Shown in pieces: positions 49,214-60,300 of a DNA stretch of 64,000 bases (position 1 is the first letter of the stretch; the number at the start of each line of letters is the position of its first letter). Position numbers and translations under genes: made by a program. The stretch lies in contig BSYQ01000015.1 of NCBI GenBank assembly GCA_030272585.1, positions 868,001-932,000 on the forward strand. Reading direction: 5' to 3'. Source of the DNA: Bryopsis sp. KO-2023 (lineage: Eukaryota; Chlorophyta; Ulvophyceae; Bryopsidales; Bryopsidaceae). The notes below the pieces were generated by a model. It ran no database searches. It saw only the letters and a program-made list of their open reading frames with translations, and was not told the DNA's origin.

Positions 49214-50369
49214 CTAGCAATTTCTCAACATCACTACCAGCTCCTGGTTAACGAAGGACACTTCAGAATCGCACGCCTCCGCATCGATGTCTGGATTGGC
49301 CGCCATTAGTCGTTTCAAAATTCCGTTCATTTTCGCACCGTCCGGCCCACTAAATCCAGACCTGAACACAGGCAGGTCGAAATCCCCTTCCTCATCGGTG
49401 TCGGTGTTTTCTTTCGAATGGTTCCCCTGGCTGATAACCTCCATTGGCTCGCTGATCGGCTTCCCAAACAACCTTTCCACCTCATTTCCGTAAGGTTTGG
49501 ACTCCCTCCTTTTGAAGTCCCTCCCCCCCAGCTTGAAGGAACTGCCAATCTTGAAGGGGGCAGGGGCTCTGTAGATGGCCTTTCCTTCCCATCTATCCTC
49601 AGAAACCTTCAGCTTTTTGGAGACCGGCAATTCCCTGAACCCACCCCCGCTGCCCTCCAATCCAGACCCGCCGCTTCCGCTTCCCGTGGTCGGGCTCAGA
49701 AAGGACAACCCATCGATAACCCTTTTTCTTGGGCCCAGGTCTGCGTGGAAAGGTGCGGCCCGGCGCTTTGTTCTCCACAACCTATCCAGCGCTTTCCCTG
49801 TATCGTGATCTTGCAAAAACATCGGCTTGGTGGAGGCGTGGCCGTTCTCCACCATCAGACCCCGCGAGAAATTCCCCCACGTCTCGATGGCTTTCCTCCC
49901 TGAAACACGAACGCCCTTCATATTACTCGACTCGCCAGCACTTACGTTCAAGGAGTCGACTTTTCTAAAATTGGCACGGGCGAAAAATGTCGACACCCCT
50001 CCCCCGAAACATACCTCCTATGCGAAAACCAGCATCTTCTTGGACCCCTTCCCCGGCTTGACGTCTTTCCTGGTCGTTGGGCTCGTCGTTGGGCTCGTCG
50101 TTGGGCTCGTCGTCGCGCCGATGAACAGCTTCGTCCAGCGACAACCCGGCACGTCTCGTGAACGCAGGATCCCCTCTCGCCTCAAGTTCAGGCTCCTCCG
50201 CGGGCGCCCATACTTTCTTGATTCCCATGAAGACCGTTTTCAGAGGGGTGGGCATCCAGTTGAGAACACCACTCGAGGTGGTTTTGTGATGCTCTGCAGC
50301 GCCGAAGGGCCCTTCACCACCAGTCGAAACCCCGCCGTTCCCACTACTTCGGTGGCTGGATGGAAGCAT
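49214..50369 (-). CDS. Basic, disordered protein of unknown function (possibly nuclear)
   Basis: Two exons, 49214..49899 and 50015..50369, joined in phase 1 (GGAG|GTATGT; TTTCAG|GGAGG) for 346 residues. The protein is Gly/Ser/Lys/Arg-rich and mostly low-complexity, with a PNDE repeat (DDEPNDEPNDEPNDQ) near residue 90. More ordered patches are TPLKTVFMGIKKVWAP, RKAIETWGNFSRGLMVENGH and the helical C-terminus KMNGILKRLMAANPDID. Clusters such as KRRAAPF and RDFKRRESK could act as nuclear localisation signals (inference). I recognise no family. The ATG at 50369 opens the frame. An LTR element inserted about 300 bases upstream of this start. Confidence 0.6.
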
Positions 50370-50674
50370 TTTTTTTCTCCTCTTCTGCTTGGTGAAAGGC
50401 TCGCGGAAAACGAAATTGTGGTGGGAGTCCCCACAAAAACGAAATTGGACTCTCCAATTCTTTCACGTTAATTCAATGCAATCCGAGGGGACTCGTCTAT
50501 TTTTAGACACAAATGGAAGATTTATTTTTTATTTTTTTGAACACAAACAAACATAGAGTACATTGTGGAGGAGAATCGCCGTTCTTGAACACAACGAGTT
50601 ATGGATTGCGCCAAAAGCTGGTCCAAATGAACACCCCGAAAAATACCACTTCCTGGTCAATGTGCACTTCACAT

Positions 50675-50824
50675 TATCAAGAACGTGAAGTAAACAGCTG
50701 CTTACATCGAATCAAGGTACCTCCGTTCTTTTAACCACAACCATGTTCGATCTATCCCATGTTCTAATTCTATGAAATGACTCCTTCTAATCAATCACGA
50801 GCTACCTTCCCATCAATTCTGACA
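50675..50824 (-). repeat. 3' LTR of the compact element
   Basis: 150 bp, identical to the copy at 55181-55330. It lies 7 bases past the gag-pol stop codon. A short purine-rich stretch on the minus strand (GGGAAGCG) just precedes it and may serve as the polypurine tract, overlapping the end of the frame. Confidence 0.93.
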
Positions 50825-50831
50825 CGCTTCC

Positions 50832-53800
50832 CTAGCGCTTAAAATATCGACGTAACCTATCATGATGAAACACTCCCTTTATCTTAACCCCTTCAATGGT
50901 TTCCAATTCAAACAAACGGTTCCCTTTCTTTTTCTGAACTCGATAAGGGCCCTTCCATTTCGGTTCAAACTTCTGACCATGCACACCATCGCCAAAGTTA
51001 TTTCTAACCAAAACCAAACCCCCAATCACAATTTCCTTTTCCAAAAACTTCTGGGGATCCAATTCTGCAACTTGCTTTTCTCCTATTTGCTTTTCAAAAT
51101 CACGAACCTTTCTCCTAATTTCCAAAATATCCACTTTCTTTCCCTGTGCATTTTGACCCAATAAAATTTCTCGGGGCGAAAAACCCAAAACACTTGAACG
51201 CGAATCTCTCATCAGCTCAACTGCCTCAGTTACGAATTCCGACCACCTCGATTTATCTTTCCAACACATGCGCTGCAGTCGATGCACGAGCGTCTGATTC
51301 GCTCTTTCTACTCTACCATTTGATTTTGGCGAGTACGAACTGATCTCTACCTTTTCAATTTTTTTCTCGGCCAGATATTTGGCGAAATACGAACTGCCAA
51401 ACGCTCCTCCATTATCGCCCATCAGCGACTCAATACGGCCCCACTTATGTCTCCAAGCTTCCACAAAATGAACGAGCTGATCGCTGGTCGCACTGGACAC
51501 TGGTTTCGCTTCAACCCAGCGCGAAAAGAAGTCTACACCTACCAAAATGTATTTGTGCACGCCACTAATATCCAGGGGTCCCACAAAATCCACCGCCACC
51601 ACTTGCATAGGACGATCTGTAGGAATCGACAAGCTGGAGGCAGTCTTCCTCAGTTTTCCAAACCGCTGGCACGTGTCACAAGTACGGCAGTGTGCCTCTG
51701 CATCCTTTCGCATATCTGTCCAAAAAAAAGATCGACGCATCCTCTCCAAGGTTTTCTCGACACCAAAGTGCCCAGCTTTATCGTGACACGTCTCCAAAAC
51801 CGTCTTGACCATACTGCGCGGAATCACCACCTTATAATCTGAATCCATCCATTTCTGCAACATTCCATTTTTCCAAACCAGCTGATGCTTGTAGCACAAC
51901 TGAGCTGCCTGCAAAAACCCTTTCCATTGCTCTTCCTTTTCCAATTCCTTTTTCAAGCACAACTCCTGATTTCCAGCTTCCACAGGGCAAACCTCCGAAC
52001 GCTCAACGAGATAACGTTGACGAGATAATAAGTCGGCCAAAAAATTCTCCTGGCCGGCAATATGGTGCACACGCAAAGGGTACACAAAAAGATCTTGCAC
52101 CTGAACCAATTGGCGACGTATAAAATCGGTGGAAGACGTAGCCGAAAACATCGCCACCACCGTTCGATTATCAGTATAGATATCGAATTTCTGGTTAATC
52201 AAAAAGGCGCGAAGGGCCGTTACCGCTCTGCAAAACCCTCGCAGTTCCGAAAAATTGGAGGAGCGAAAGGGCTGAGTATTATAGGCACTCCACATAGCCA
52301 CCAGCCGCTGACCTTGCACCAAAAGAGCACCATGAGCCAAAGACGAACTGTCAACGTACAGACGCAAGGGCTCGTCGGAATGTGGCTGCCAATAATGCAA
52401 TCGCCAAAGGGCAGACGTAAGTCGAGTGACCACGGTATCCCAATCTCGACAAAACTCCGGCGTAGAGAACCGATCTGGAGGGGCCTGACAATAAGCACGC
52501 AGGCGAGCAAGAACCGCCGACACATTGGGGTTGAAAGGAATCAGCCCCAAACATAAACCGAAAAAACTCCGCAACTGCAAGCGGGAAACCGGGCGCTGGA
52601 ATTGAGCGACCTTAGTAATCACCGAAGGATCCAAACAAACACCCTGGGCGGAAAAACGAACCCCCACGAAACAGACCTCATTCTGAAAGAACGAACACTT
52701 CGCAAAATTAAGCACCCAACCATCGCGCTGAAGCTCTTCACAAAGAATAAGCAACGCGCGACGGTGGGACTCAATAGAATCCGACCCCAAACAAAGATCA
52801 TCAACATACCCCGATAATTCCGCATCCGGGACCTCTTTTCGTAACCGAGAACGAACACGGCTGAGAGAATATTGAATTGCCCGCAAAAACCAATGCATTG
52901 AATTATGAAACCCAAAGGGCAACCGAGTAAAAACGAAAAATTGGTGGTCGAAACAAATCCCAAAAAACTTATGCAACGACGGATGCAGGCGAATACAAGT
53001 GAACGCCGACGACACATCCAGAGTAGAAAAAATTTTCTTTTGCCCTAAGGTACGAACCAAGGCATGGCGATGCAAGCCTGGAGAAAATACTTGACGCACT
53101 GAGGCGTTAAGCAAACGAAAATCCACGACCATACGCAACGCAGAGGAATGAGGTTTGGGAACCATAAAAAAAGGGGCCATTACCCGAGGGGTCCAGGAAA
53201 CCGGCCGCAGAACGCCTTGCTTGGTCCAGGTAGTGATCTGTTGCTGAGCAGCAAGAAACTCCTGACCCACCAGGGGAGGTTGGGGGGGTGCAAGCGTGCT
53301 AGGAGTCGAAACAAAAGGCAATTCCTCGATGACCTCAGGTTTGAACGAGCCCACTGTCGACGTAAACAAGGCCGGAAATTGCGAGGGTAAATCCGCAGCA
53401 CAGGGCCGAACATTAGCAACCATAGTAGTGGAAGTGGTGGGAGGGGAATAAGTGGCGAGAGTACGAACAATCCCATCCGCTTGCTTCAACTCCACTGTCG
53501 TTGCCGCCAACAAAACCCCAGCAATCGCTGTCCGACTTCCCAACATAACCGGCGTAGCTGTGGCATTAGTAAGAGTAACTCGCAGAGAGTGGCCGCGCAT
53601 CCAAATGGCCGAAGATGCCGAAACACCCGCTGGCAAACGTCCAGAATCAAAAAATGCCACCGAGGTCGAGGGTACAATAGGGAGTACCACAGTAAGGGTG
53701 GATTGGGCAGCAATAACCCGAGAGGACCCCAAGGCACAGAACAAAACGCCATCCTTAACCACGGGCTGCACAGGCAAAGGCTCAGCAGCCGTCAAACGCC

Positions 53801-55181
53801 AAACAAAACCCTGATCACCAACCGACTCAGGAGCAACGGCCAAACATTGAACGGCAGGTTGGCGAGGAAGTTCCAAAACCCGATGCGCGGGATTGGGTTT
53901 GGCCTTGAGCTCACAAAGCACATCATTCCCCAAAATCATGTCGTAACCCAGCTCGGGACAGACAAAAACCCATTGCTGAAGAGATGTTTGTCCAATAGTG
54001 AGCGTCACTTGAGCGGTACCCAAACATGTTAACGCCGACTGATTAGCGCAGCGCAAAACGCGCTCCGTAGGTTGAGGAACAGCACCAGCCAACTTCGCAA
54101 TCTTCGCCGAAATCAGAGAAACTCCAGCACCTGTATCAATGAGCCCATTGCACGTGACTTGTGCATTAATAACGGCAGGGCAAAACAACAGCGAACCCGA
54201 ACTGGTCATCTTTACAGTGTTAACCCCCTGGCTTTGCTCCTCAGTGTCCCCCTGATTCGTATCAACATCGCCGCCAAACAAAGCATCCTCAAAAACTGGC
54301 ACATCAATATTGAAAATTTTCTCCCGCTCCGTTTGACCCTGGCGATAATTCTTAGGCCGCTGCCACGGCCGATTCTGAAAACGACCTTGGCGTTGAGTCC
54401 CACGAGCTCCGTCACGTAAAACATCCTGTAAAAAATTGCGATAGCCCTGATTCCTGCGAGCCAAATGGCGTGAAGCCATACGAAAATCCTGCATCGTCTT
54501 AATAGCGGAAAACTCGACCCGTTCGCCCTGGATAACACTCTGCACATTAACTGTATCAATTTCCATCGGGTCCGCGGCGGAACCAACAGCTCCTCCTCCA
54601 GAATCCCACGCAAGGCTCTCATGCAAACGCTCCAGCATTGCCTTAAGAGTAGTCGAAGACTTAGGCAATGAACGCACGAGTTCCTGTGCTGACTTCGGGA
54701 GATGCGAATATAAAATACTGCACTTCACCGTTTCTGCGAGTTTGTCCATTTGATCTGCTGCCTGACAAAAACGAGTCGTGAAATGCTCCAGTTTCTCCTT
54801 AGGTCGCATTTTCTCCCTGCGCAGCTTTTGCTCATCTGACGCCAAGTCTGTAGGAAGCGCCGCCCGTAACTCAGCGACCAAAATAATCCATGCTTCAGCG
54901 GCTCCAACCGCACTCAAAGGACTAGCGAACACCGTAAACTCCGTGGCATCTTCTCCCGCATATTTCCCGTTAATAAAATTCAATTCCAGTCCTTGCGTTT
55001 GGACCTTTTCGATTCTATTCGCAAACAGCCGACATGCTGGGCTTCCTGGGACCGCTAATCGCAGTAACGCATACGATTTCTCCTCAAAAGAAATCCCCCC
55101 ACACCCAGCATACGGAATAGCCCATTCAGCTACTTCCCTTGTCCAGGTTGAAAACTTCGTTTTCCCAAGCTCCGAAACCAT
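50832..55181 (-). CDS. Gag-pol polyprotein of the compact LTR element
   Basis: One frame of 1449 residues in a virus-like element. The N-terminal third is gag-like, with an Arg/Gly-rich stretch (TQRQGRFQNRPWQRPKNYR) and no CCHC knuckle visible. Protease: LIDTGAGVSLI. Reverse transcriptase: FSTLDVSSAF, LPFGFHNSM and the YVDD box (SGYVDDLCLGS). RNase H: LYVDSSSLAHGALLV and IYTDNRTVVAMF. Integrase: an HHCC zinc region (CHDKAGHFG ... CRTCDTC) and the DDE core blocks VAVDFVGPL, MGDNGGAFG and SKSNGRVERANQ. There is no chromodomain. It differs clearly from the other Ty3 element in this window. Confidence 0.93.
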   Translation of the reverse strand: MVSELGKTKFSTWTREVAEWAIPYAGCGGISFEEKSYALLRLAVPGSPACRLFANRIEKVQTQGLELNFINGKYAGEDATEFTVFASPLSAVGAAEAWIILVAELRAALPTDLASDEQKLRREKMRPKEKLEHFTTRFCQAADQMDKLAETVKCSILYSHLPKSAQELVRSLPKSSTTLKAMLERLHESLAWDSGGGAVGSAADPMEIDTVNVQSVIQGERVEFSAIKTMQDFRMASRHLARRNQGYRNFLQDVLRDGARGTQRQGRFQNRPWQRPKNYRQGQTEREKIFNIDVPVFEDALFGGDVDTNQGDTEEQSQGVNTVKMTSSGSLLFCPAVINAQVTCNGLIDTGAGVSLISAKIAKLAGAVPQPTERVLRCANQSALTCLGTAQVTLTIGQTSLQQWVFVCPELGYDMILGNDVLCELKAKPNPAHRVLELPRQPAVQCLAVAPESVGDQGFVWRLTAAEPLPVQPVVKDGVLFCALGSSRVIAAQSTLTVVLPIVPSTSVAFFDSGRLPAGVSASSAIWMRGHSLRVTLTNATATPVMLGSRTAIAGVLLAATTVELKQADGIVRTLATYSPPTTSTTMVANVRPCAADLPSQFPALFTSTVGSFKPEVIEELPFVSTPSTLAPPQPPLVGQEFLAAQQQITTWTKQGVLRPVSWTPRVMAPFFMVPKPHSSALRMVVDFRLLNASVRQVFSPGLHRHALVRTLGQKKIFSTLDVSSAFTCIRLHPSLHKFFGICFDHQFFVFTRLPFGFHNSMHWFLRAIQYSLSRVRSRLRKEVPDAELSGYVDDLCLGSDSIESHRRALLILCEELQRDGWVLNFAKCSFFQNEVCFVGVRFSAQGVCLDPSVITKVAQFQRPVSRLQLRSFFGLCLGLIPFNPNVSAVLARLRAYCQAPPDRFSTPEFCRDWDTVVTRLTSALWRLHYWQPHSDEPLRLYVDSSSLAHGALLVQGQRLVAMWSAYNTQPFRSSNFSELRGFCRAVTALRAFLINQKFDIYTDNRTVVAMFSATSSTDFIRRQLVQVQDLFVYPLRVHHIAGQENFLADLLSRQRYLVERSEVCPVEAGNQELCLKKELEKEEQWKGFLQAAQLCYKHQLVWKNGMLQKWMDSDYKVVIPRSMVKTVLETCHDKAGHFGVEKTLERMRRSFFWTDMRKDAEAHCRTCDTCQRFGKLRKTASSLSIPTDRPMQVVAVDFVGPLDISGVHKYILVGVDFFSRWVEAKPVSSATSDQLVHFVEAWRHKWGRIESLMGDNGGAFGSSYFAKYLAEKKIEKVEISSYSPKSNGRVERANQTLVHRLQRMCWKDKSRWSEFVTEAVELMRDSRSSVLGFSPREILLGQNAQGKKVDILEIRRKVRDFEKQIGEKQVAELDPQKFLEKEIVIGGLVLVRNNFGDGVHGQKFEPKWKGPYRVQKKKGNRLFELETIEGVKIKGVFHHDRLRRYFKR

Positions 55182-55330
55182 ATCAAGAACGTGAAGTAAA
55201 CAGCTGCTTACATCGAATCAAGGTACCTCCGTTCTTTTAACCACAACCATGTTCGATCTATCCCATGTTCTAATTCTATGAAATGACTCCTTCTAATCAA
55301 TCACGAGCTACCTTCCCATCAATTCTGACA
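55181..55330 (-). repeat. 5' LTR of the compact element
   Basis: 150 bp, identical to the 3' LTR. Its last base (55181) is also the first base of the gag-pol start codon. At only 150 bp it is short for a Ty3/gypsy LTR, so promoter and polyadenylation signals must be packed tightly. Confidence 0.93.
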
Positions 55331-56100
55331 ACATGAACTCTTCGCGTGAGACCTGCACGCATCGTCCCCATGTCGCACCGTCGTCCCCACGACCGACGAC
55401 GAGCCCCCAAGCTCGGACCGCATGCTCGCCGAGCTCGAAACTCGTGATACCAGAAACGCGCGCTCACACGCACTGCGCTGTGCGCCTCGGGGGGCGACGA
55501 CAATTGATGGCGGATTTTCCACGGAGGCTGGGTTGTGGGGGCCGTCCGTATAGAGTTGATTCAGTGGCAGGGGAACCGAAAAAAAGTACTGGAAAAACGA
55601 TGCGAAGGAGAAAACGACGTGGGGTGTGTGGGACCCTCGGCATACTAGGGATATGATAGGCAATGATCGGCCTGCTAAAAATAGGTCTAAACGGGGTCGG
55701 ATCGGGATCGGATTTTCACTAATGTCTATTATAGGGTGATACAAAAATAATCGGTTTTTTTTTTTTTTTTTTTTACCGATCATGATCGGTGCCGATCATC
55801 GGTGATCGGTGTCTTGATCGGACCGATTAATCGAGATCGGCGACCGATCCGATCAAAGAACGGCGTCGGCCGATCCCGATCCCGATCCGATCAAGGCGCG
55901 GAGCTGTGATCGGAATAGTCGGCCGATCAAAGTCGGCGTTTTTTTTTTGATCGGTACAATGATCGGGGAGAACCGATCATGATCGGTATGAAAGGCGCGA
56001 AGTCGGTGAATTTGGTAAATTTCCGATCAGATCGGATCTGCCGATCACCCACCGATCCCGATCCGATCATGATCGGAAATCGGGTGACGCACAATGATAT
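55331..56100. repeat. Flank, then GATCGG-rich repeat block
   Basis: Bases 55331-55650 are GC-richer unique DNA of unknown nature, the genomic flank of the compact LTR element. From about 55658 to 56095 the sequence is a dense array of CCGATC, GATCGG and CCGATCATGATCGG motifs with a long T tract (about 55757-55775) preceded by AATCGG. The motif and the T tract resemble the DNA transposon at 61121-62146, so this may be a related copy. I found no matching terminal inverted repeat or target duplication. Confidence 0.5.
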
Positions 56101-57392
56101 AGGCCCTTAAGGCCGTCGAAACACAGACGCTTCCCCTAAGGGAAGCCACAGGTTCACTAGGAATAATTTTTACAGGAAGGGCCCCTGCCCTTTAAACCCT
56201 GTCGTACAATTACCTAATAGGACTACAACCTATCAAACCCACGCCCACTACTATCAACTTGTCCCCCCCCCCTCGAGAGGGTGTCCACACCCGGGACGAA
56301 CATAGAAAAGAAAGAAAACAAGAAGGGGCTACTAGAAAAGAAACCCAGAAAAACCCCAAACAAAAACCCCAAAGAAACGTCAAACTAAACCACAAATAAA
56401 CCCACGAAAAATCCCAAACGAGTCGGATGAAAAACTCTCCAATAAAACCCCATCCTGTCTCGAGGCTCGGTCTCTAGCTTGGTCTCGTGCTTGGTCGGGT
56501 GCTTGGTCTGCGTTTTTCTCTAGCTCCGGAGGCCATCTCAGCCGGCATCCTCGGCTGGTTCTGCGGCTGGTTTCATCACCAAGTCGATCGGAGGCTCGTC
56601 CCAAAGACAAAAGCCCCGTGGATGGACTCCTGCTTGACTCGGAAGGACTTTTTATCGTCGTCCCGTTTTTGGGTCTTGATCGAGTTGTGTTTTGGTTCCT
56701 GAATGTTCCTTTGTCTTTTCTTGTGCTTTTTCGCCAAACTTTTCTCCAAGCTTGTCTCCTAGCTGTGCGTTTTTCCGCAAGCTTTTGTCCGGTCTTTTCT
56801 TCGGTCTTTTCTCCGGTCTTAGCCTGGTGTTCGTCCTACAATGGGTTTCGGCATTTCACGTACCGAGAATACACAGTCGAATTGATGTGGGTTCCGCATA
56901 AGCGCGCTAGGCGTATTAGCTCTGCGCCTAAGTGAAGAGAACGCCCTATTGGGGCCGCCTTCACTCGCGGGTTTGTGCCCGTTTGAGTTTACCCTCCCTT
57001 GCTCAAATCCTCTTAGTCTCATTCGCAATACAAGCCCGTGATAGCCAAGTTCGACATTAACCCAACACTTGATCCAATGTCACCATCACTTGATATCGAT
57101 CGCTAAAAGCGTGTGGCCTGCACCTTGAACGAGCCTCCCCGGAGTTAGAACTGACCCTTGACCCGTCCTGCAAACGTTCGTAGTTCTGGCCAAGAGAAAA
57201 GAGTACTACCCGTTTGCAGAAAAAGTCTAGGACTTGTTCCAGGTTTTTCCACAAGTTCTTCTTGGCAGTCTAATCTCAAGTCTGCTTGGTATCCCGTATG
57301 GATAGTTCTCCAAGTGACTTTCTCTACTTAATAGGTCTCTTCTAGAAAGATAGTATCAAGCAAAGATTAACCAGAGTGATCATGACTCCTAC
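56101..57392 (-). repeat. Probable 3' untranslated region and 3' LTR of the chromovirus
   Basis: Non-coding DNA directly downstream of the chromovirus integrase frame, where its 3' LTR is expected. It contains CT-rich direct repeats (CTTGGTC and TTTTCTTCGGTC-type units near 56460-56820). LTR limits cannot be set, because the 5' LTR lies beyond the right edge of the window. Confidence 0.45.
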
Positions 57393-60300
57393 TTACGTTC
57401 GAGTTCTCCGTTGGGTCTTAGTCTTTGTCTTTCCCTTAGACTTTTCTTGAGACTTTTTCTTAGACTTGTCCTTGGACTGGGTCTGCTGTCTGTTCTCCGG
57501 TTTGTTGGCTAAGTATTCCTTGAGCAAGTCCTGGGCATTGGCCAGGTGGCTCTCTGGCTCCCAGGTGGATTCCATCAAATCGTAACCTTTCCAAAGGATC
57601 AGGTACTCCTTACGAGTAGTGCCCCGATCTCTAAGGATTCGTTCGACCTCGAATTCGATGGTTCCATCCACTAATTCTCCTTCTGGAGATTCTACCTCTC
57701 GCTGATCGTCATCCAGTCGAGAGTAAGCCTTCAGCTTCGACACATGGAAAGTCGAATGGATGGTCCAGTGCTCCGGTAGTTCTAGTCGGTAGGCAACAGC
57801 CCCGATTCGGCCTGTCACCCGGAAAGGTCCAACAAAACGCCGGCGAATTTTAGGCGGAATTTTCTGAAGTGAAGCAAGGGGAATAAACTTGCTTTTAACC
57901 AGCACTTCATCTCCAACCTGAAAATTCACGTCCCTGCGACGTTTGTTTGCTGAGGCGCACATGCGGTTTTGTGCTTCTGCGTACTTGGCTTTCGCCGTTC
58001 GCATTTGTTCGTTCATCCTACGAACCATCTCAGCCGCCATTTCCGATTGCTCTCCCGTTTGAACTCCCTTCCTGGCAACAACTATCTGCCCCATGTTCTG
58101 TCCATACAACAAATGGGCTGGCGCATAGCCTGTGGAGACATTCCGTGAATTATTTGCTGCAAACTCTGCCGTCGGCAAATAATCCACCCAACGGTCTGGA
58201 TACCGTTCCACATACGGACGCAGGAAATCCTCCAACACTCGAATAGTGACTTCCGACTGCCCATCCGTCTGGGGATGGTATGCAGTGCTCATTCGGAGTT
58301 GGGTACCTAAAAGTTTGAAAAGAGAGGTCCAGAAAAGACTCGTGAACCTTGGGTCTCGATCCGAAACTATAACTTTAGGTAGTCCGTAGTGCTTATAAAT
58401 GTTCTCCATGAATAGCTTGGCGTATTCCGGCGCCGTGATAGTCTTATTGCAGGGTACAAACCTCGCGTACTTCGTCAATCGGTCTACAAAGACTGCGATT
58501 GCTGTGAAGCCATGGGAAGACGGTAGGTCTGTAACCAGATCCGTCGTGATCTGTTCCCATTTCTGGTCTGGGATCGGTAACGGCTGCAAAAGACCTTTCT
58601 GCCTTTGCAAATCCGATTTGTTAAGCTGACATGTTGGACACGTTTTCACGTATGTCTTGATGTCGAGCCCAACTCCTTTCCACCAGTAGTTGCGGGTAAG
58701 TACTTCGGTCATGCGGTCTGCTCCAACATGTCCGGCACTTGGCACGTCATGGTGCTCCTCCAGAATCCGTTTTTGAAACGCTTCGGGGACCACAAGTAAA
58801 CTTGGACCTGGTTCTGTCCTGGAATAGTACAGGAAACCGTCGTCTAGTTTATACTGCGGAGAAACCCCTCGTTCCGTTTTCTCGATAATAGGCTTGAGTT
58901 TTGTGTCATTCCTCAAAGCCTCTTTCCACGCCTCCTTCTCTGCCACTTCCCAAGTGGAGAGGTTATTAATCTGGTCCGGCTGACCAGGAAGGCTCCGGGA
59001 TAATGCGTCTGCCAATACGTTGGCTTTCCCCTGGATGTAGACGATTTTTGGACCTATGGATTGGAAAAACCCTGAGTTTAACCACCGGGTTTGGGTCCGC
59101 GACAACGTGCTCTGGTTCATGAAGTGGGTGATCGGTTTGTGGTCAGTCAACACCTTCACACCCCCATCGCATCCCTCAAGGTAGTGTCGCCATTGGGCTA
59201 AAGCATAAGCTATTGCCCCCAGCTCCCGCTCGTATGCGGAGTATCGCGTTTCAGCTGGTCTTAATCGTCTGGAAAGGTATGCAATCGGTTGCAAGCCTTT
59301 TCCATGGTCCTGGGTCAGAACCGCTCCATATGCGGTCCCGGACGCGTCCGTTATCACGGTGTATTCTTTAGCCGGATCAGGAAGGAGTAAGATCGGTGCA
59401 CGGCTAATCCGATCCTTAAGTTCGTTAAAAGCTTTGCGTTGGTTCTGTCCCCATTCCCAAACAGTATCCTTTCTCGTCAGATCTGTCAAGGGACTCGCAA
59501 CCTTAGCGAACTCAGGAATGAACTTACGATAGTAAGAAACCATTCCCAGGAAACTTCGTACATCTGTTACCGAAGTTAACTCCTTCCAACGTTGAATAGC
59601 CTCCACCTTATCCTGCATCGGTTGAAGGCCTTTTCCGGACAAATGGTACCCCAAATAATCCGTCTCCGAGACTCCTACTTCGCACTTACTGGCTTTTGCG
59701 TATAGCTTGTGTTTTCGCAACCGTTCAAAGACCAATTTCAGGTGTTCGACATGGTCTTCCACTGAGTTGGAAAATACCAATATATCGTCGATAAACACCA
59801 CGACAAAGTCGTCAAGGAACTCGCCCAACAAGTCCTGAACCATGGTCTGGAACTGGGCTGGACAGTTGGTCATTCCGAACGGACAAACGAGGAACTCGTA
59901 ATGCCCATATCGCGTCCGGAATGCTGTCTTTGGAGTGTCCTTGGGTCGAACGGGGAATTGCCAGTAGCCGGAGCGGAGGTCGATCTTCGTATAGATCTTA
60001 GCCCTCGCGAGACGATCCATTAACTCCTCCGGAAGCGGTAGTGGATACCTGTTTTTAACGGTGAACTTGTTTATCCACCGATAATCCACACACATCCGAA
60101 GCCCTCCGTCTTTCTTGGGAACAAAGAGTATGGGCGCACCCCAGGGACTCTCAGAGGGTCGGATCTTCCGCTGTTCGAGGAGGTAATCCACTTGCGACCG
60201 AACTTCATCCAGCTCCGCCGGAGAAAGTTTGTACAAGGGTCGGTGGATTGGGGACATTTGCTCATCCTCCAGGTCCACCTTAAATTCGTGGCCTTTCCTT

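Larger units (their letters stand above)
50675..55330 (-). mobile_element. Compact Ty3/gypsy-type LTR retrotransposon, looks whole
   Basis: A 4656-bp element bounded by two identical 150-bp direct repeats and a 4-bp target duplication (ACAT at 50671-50674 and 55331-55334). In element orientation the LTRs start TGTC and end GATA. Domain order (protease, RT, RNase H, integrase) is that of Metaviridae. The internal region is almost entirely one open frame. The primer-binding site begins TGG directly after the 5' LTR and overlaps the start codon. Identical LTRs imply a very recent insertion. It lies upstream of the basic-protein gene at 49214-50369, with the same orientation. Confidence 0.93.

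Noticed and set aside
55333-55656. 107-codon open frame beginning at the LTR element's target duplication
   Set aside because: It is Pro/Arg/Thr-rich from GC-rich DNA, has no motif, and competes with an equally long antisense frame. Not supported as a gene.
55658-56095. A complete third DNA transposon
   Set aside because: Despite the shared GATCGG motif I could not find matching terminal inverted repeats or an 8-bp duplication, so it is listed only as a repeat block.
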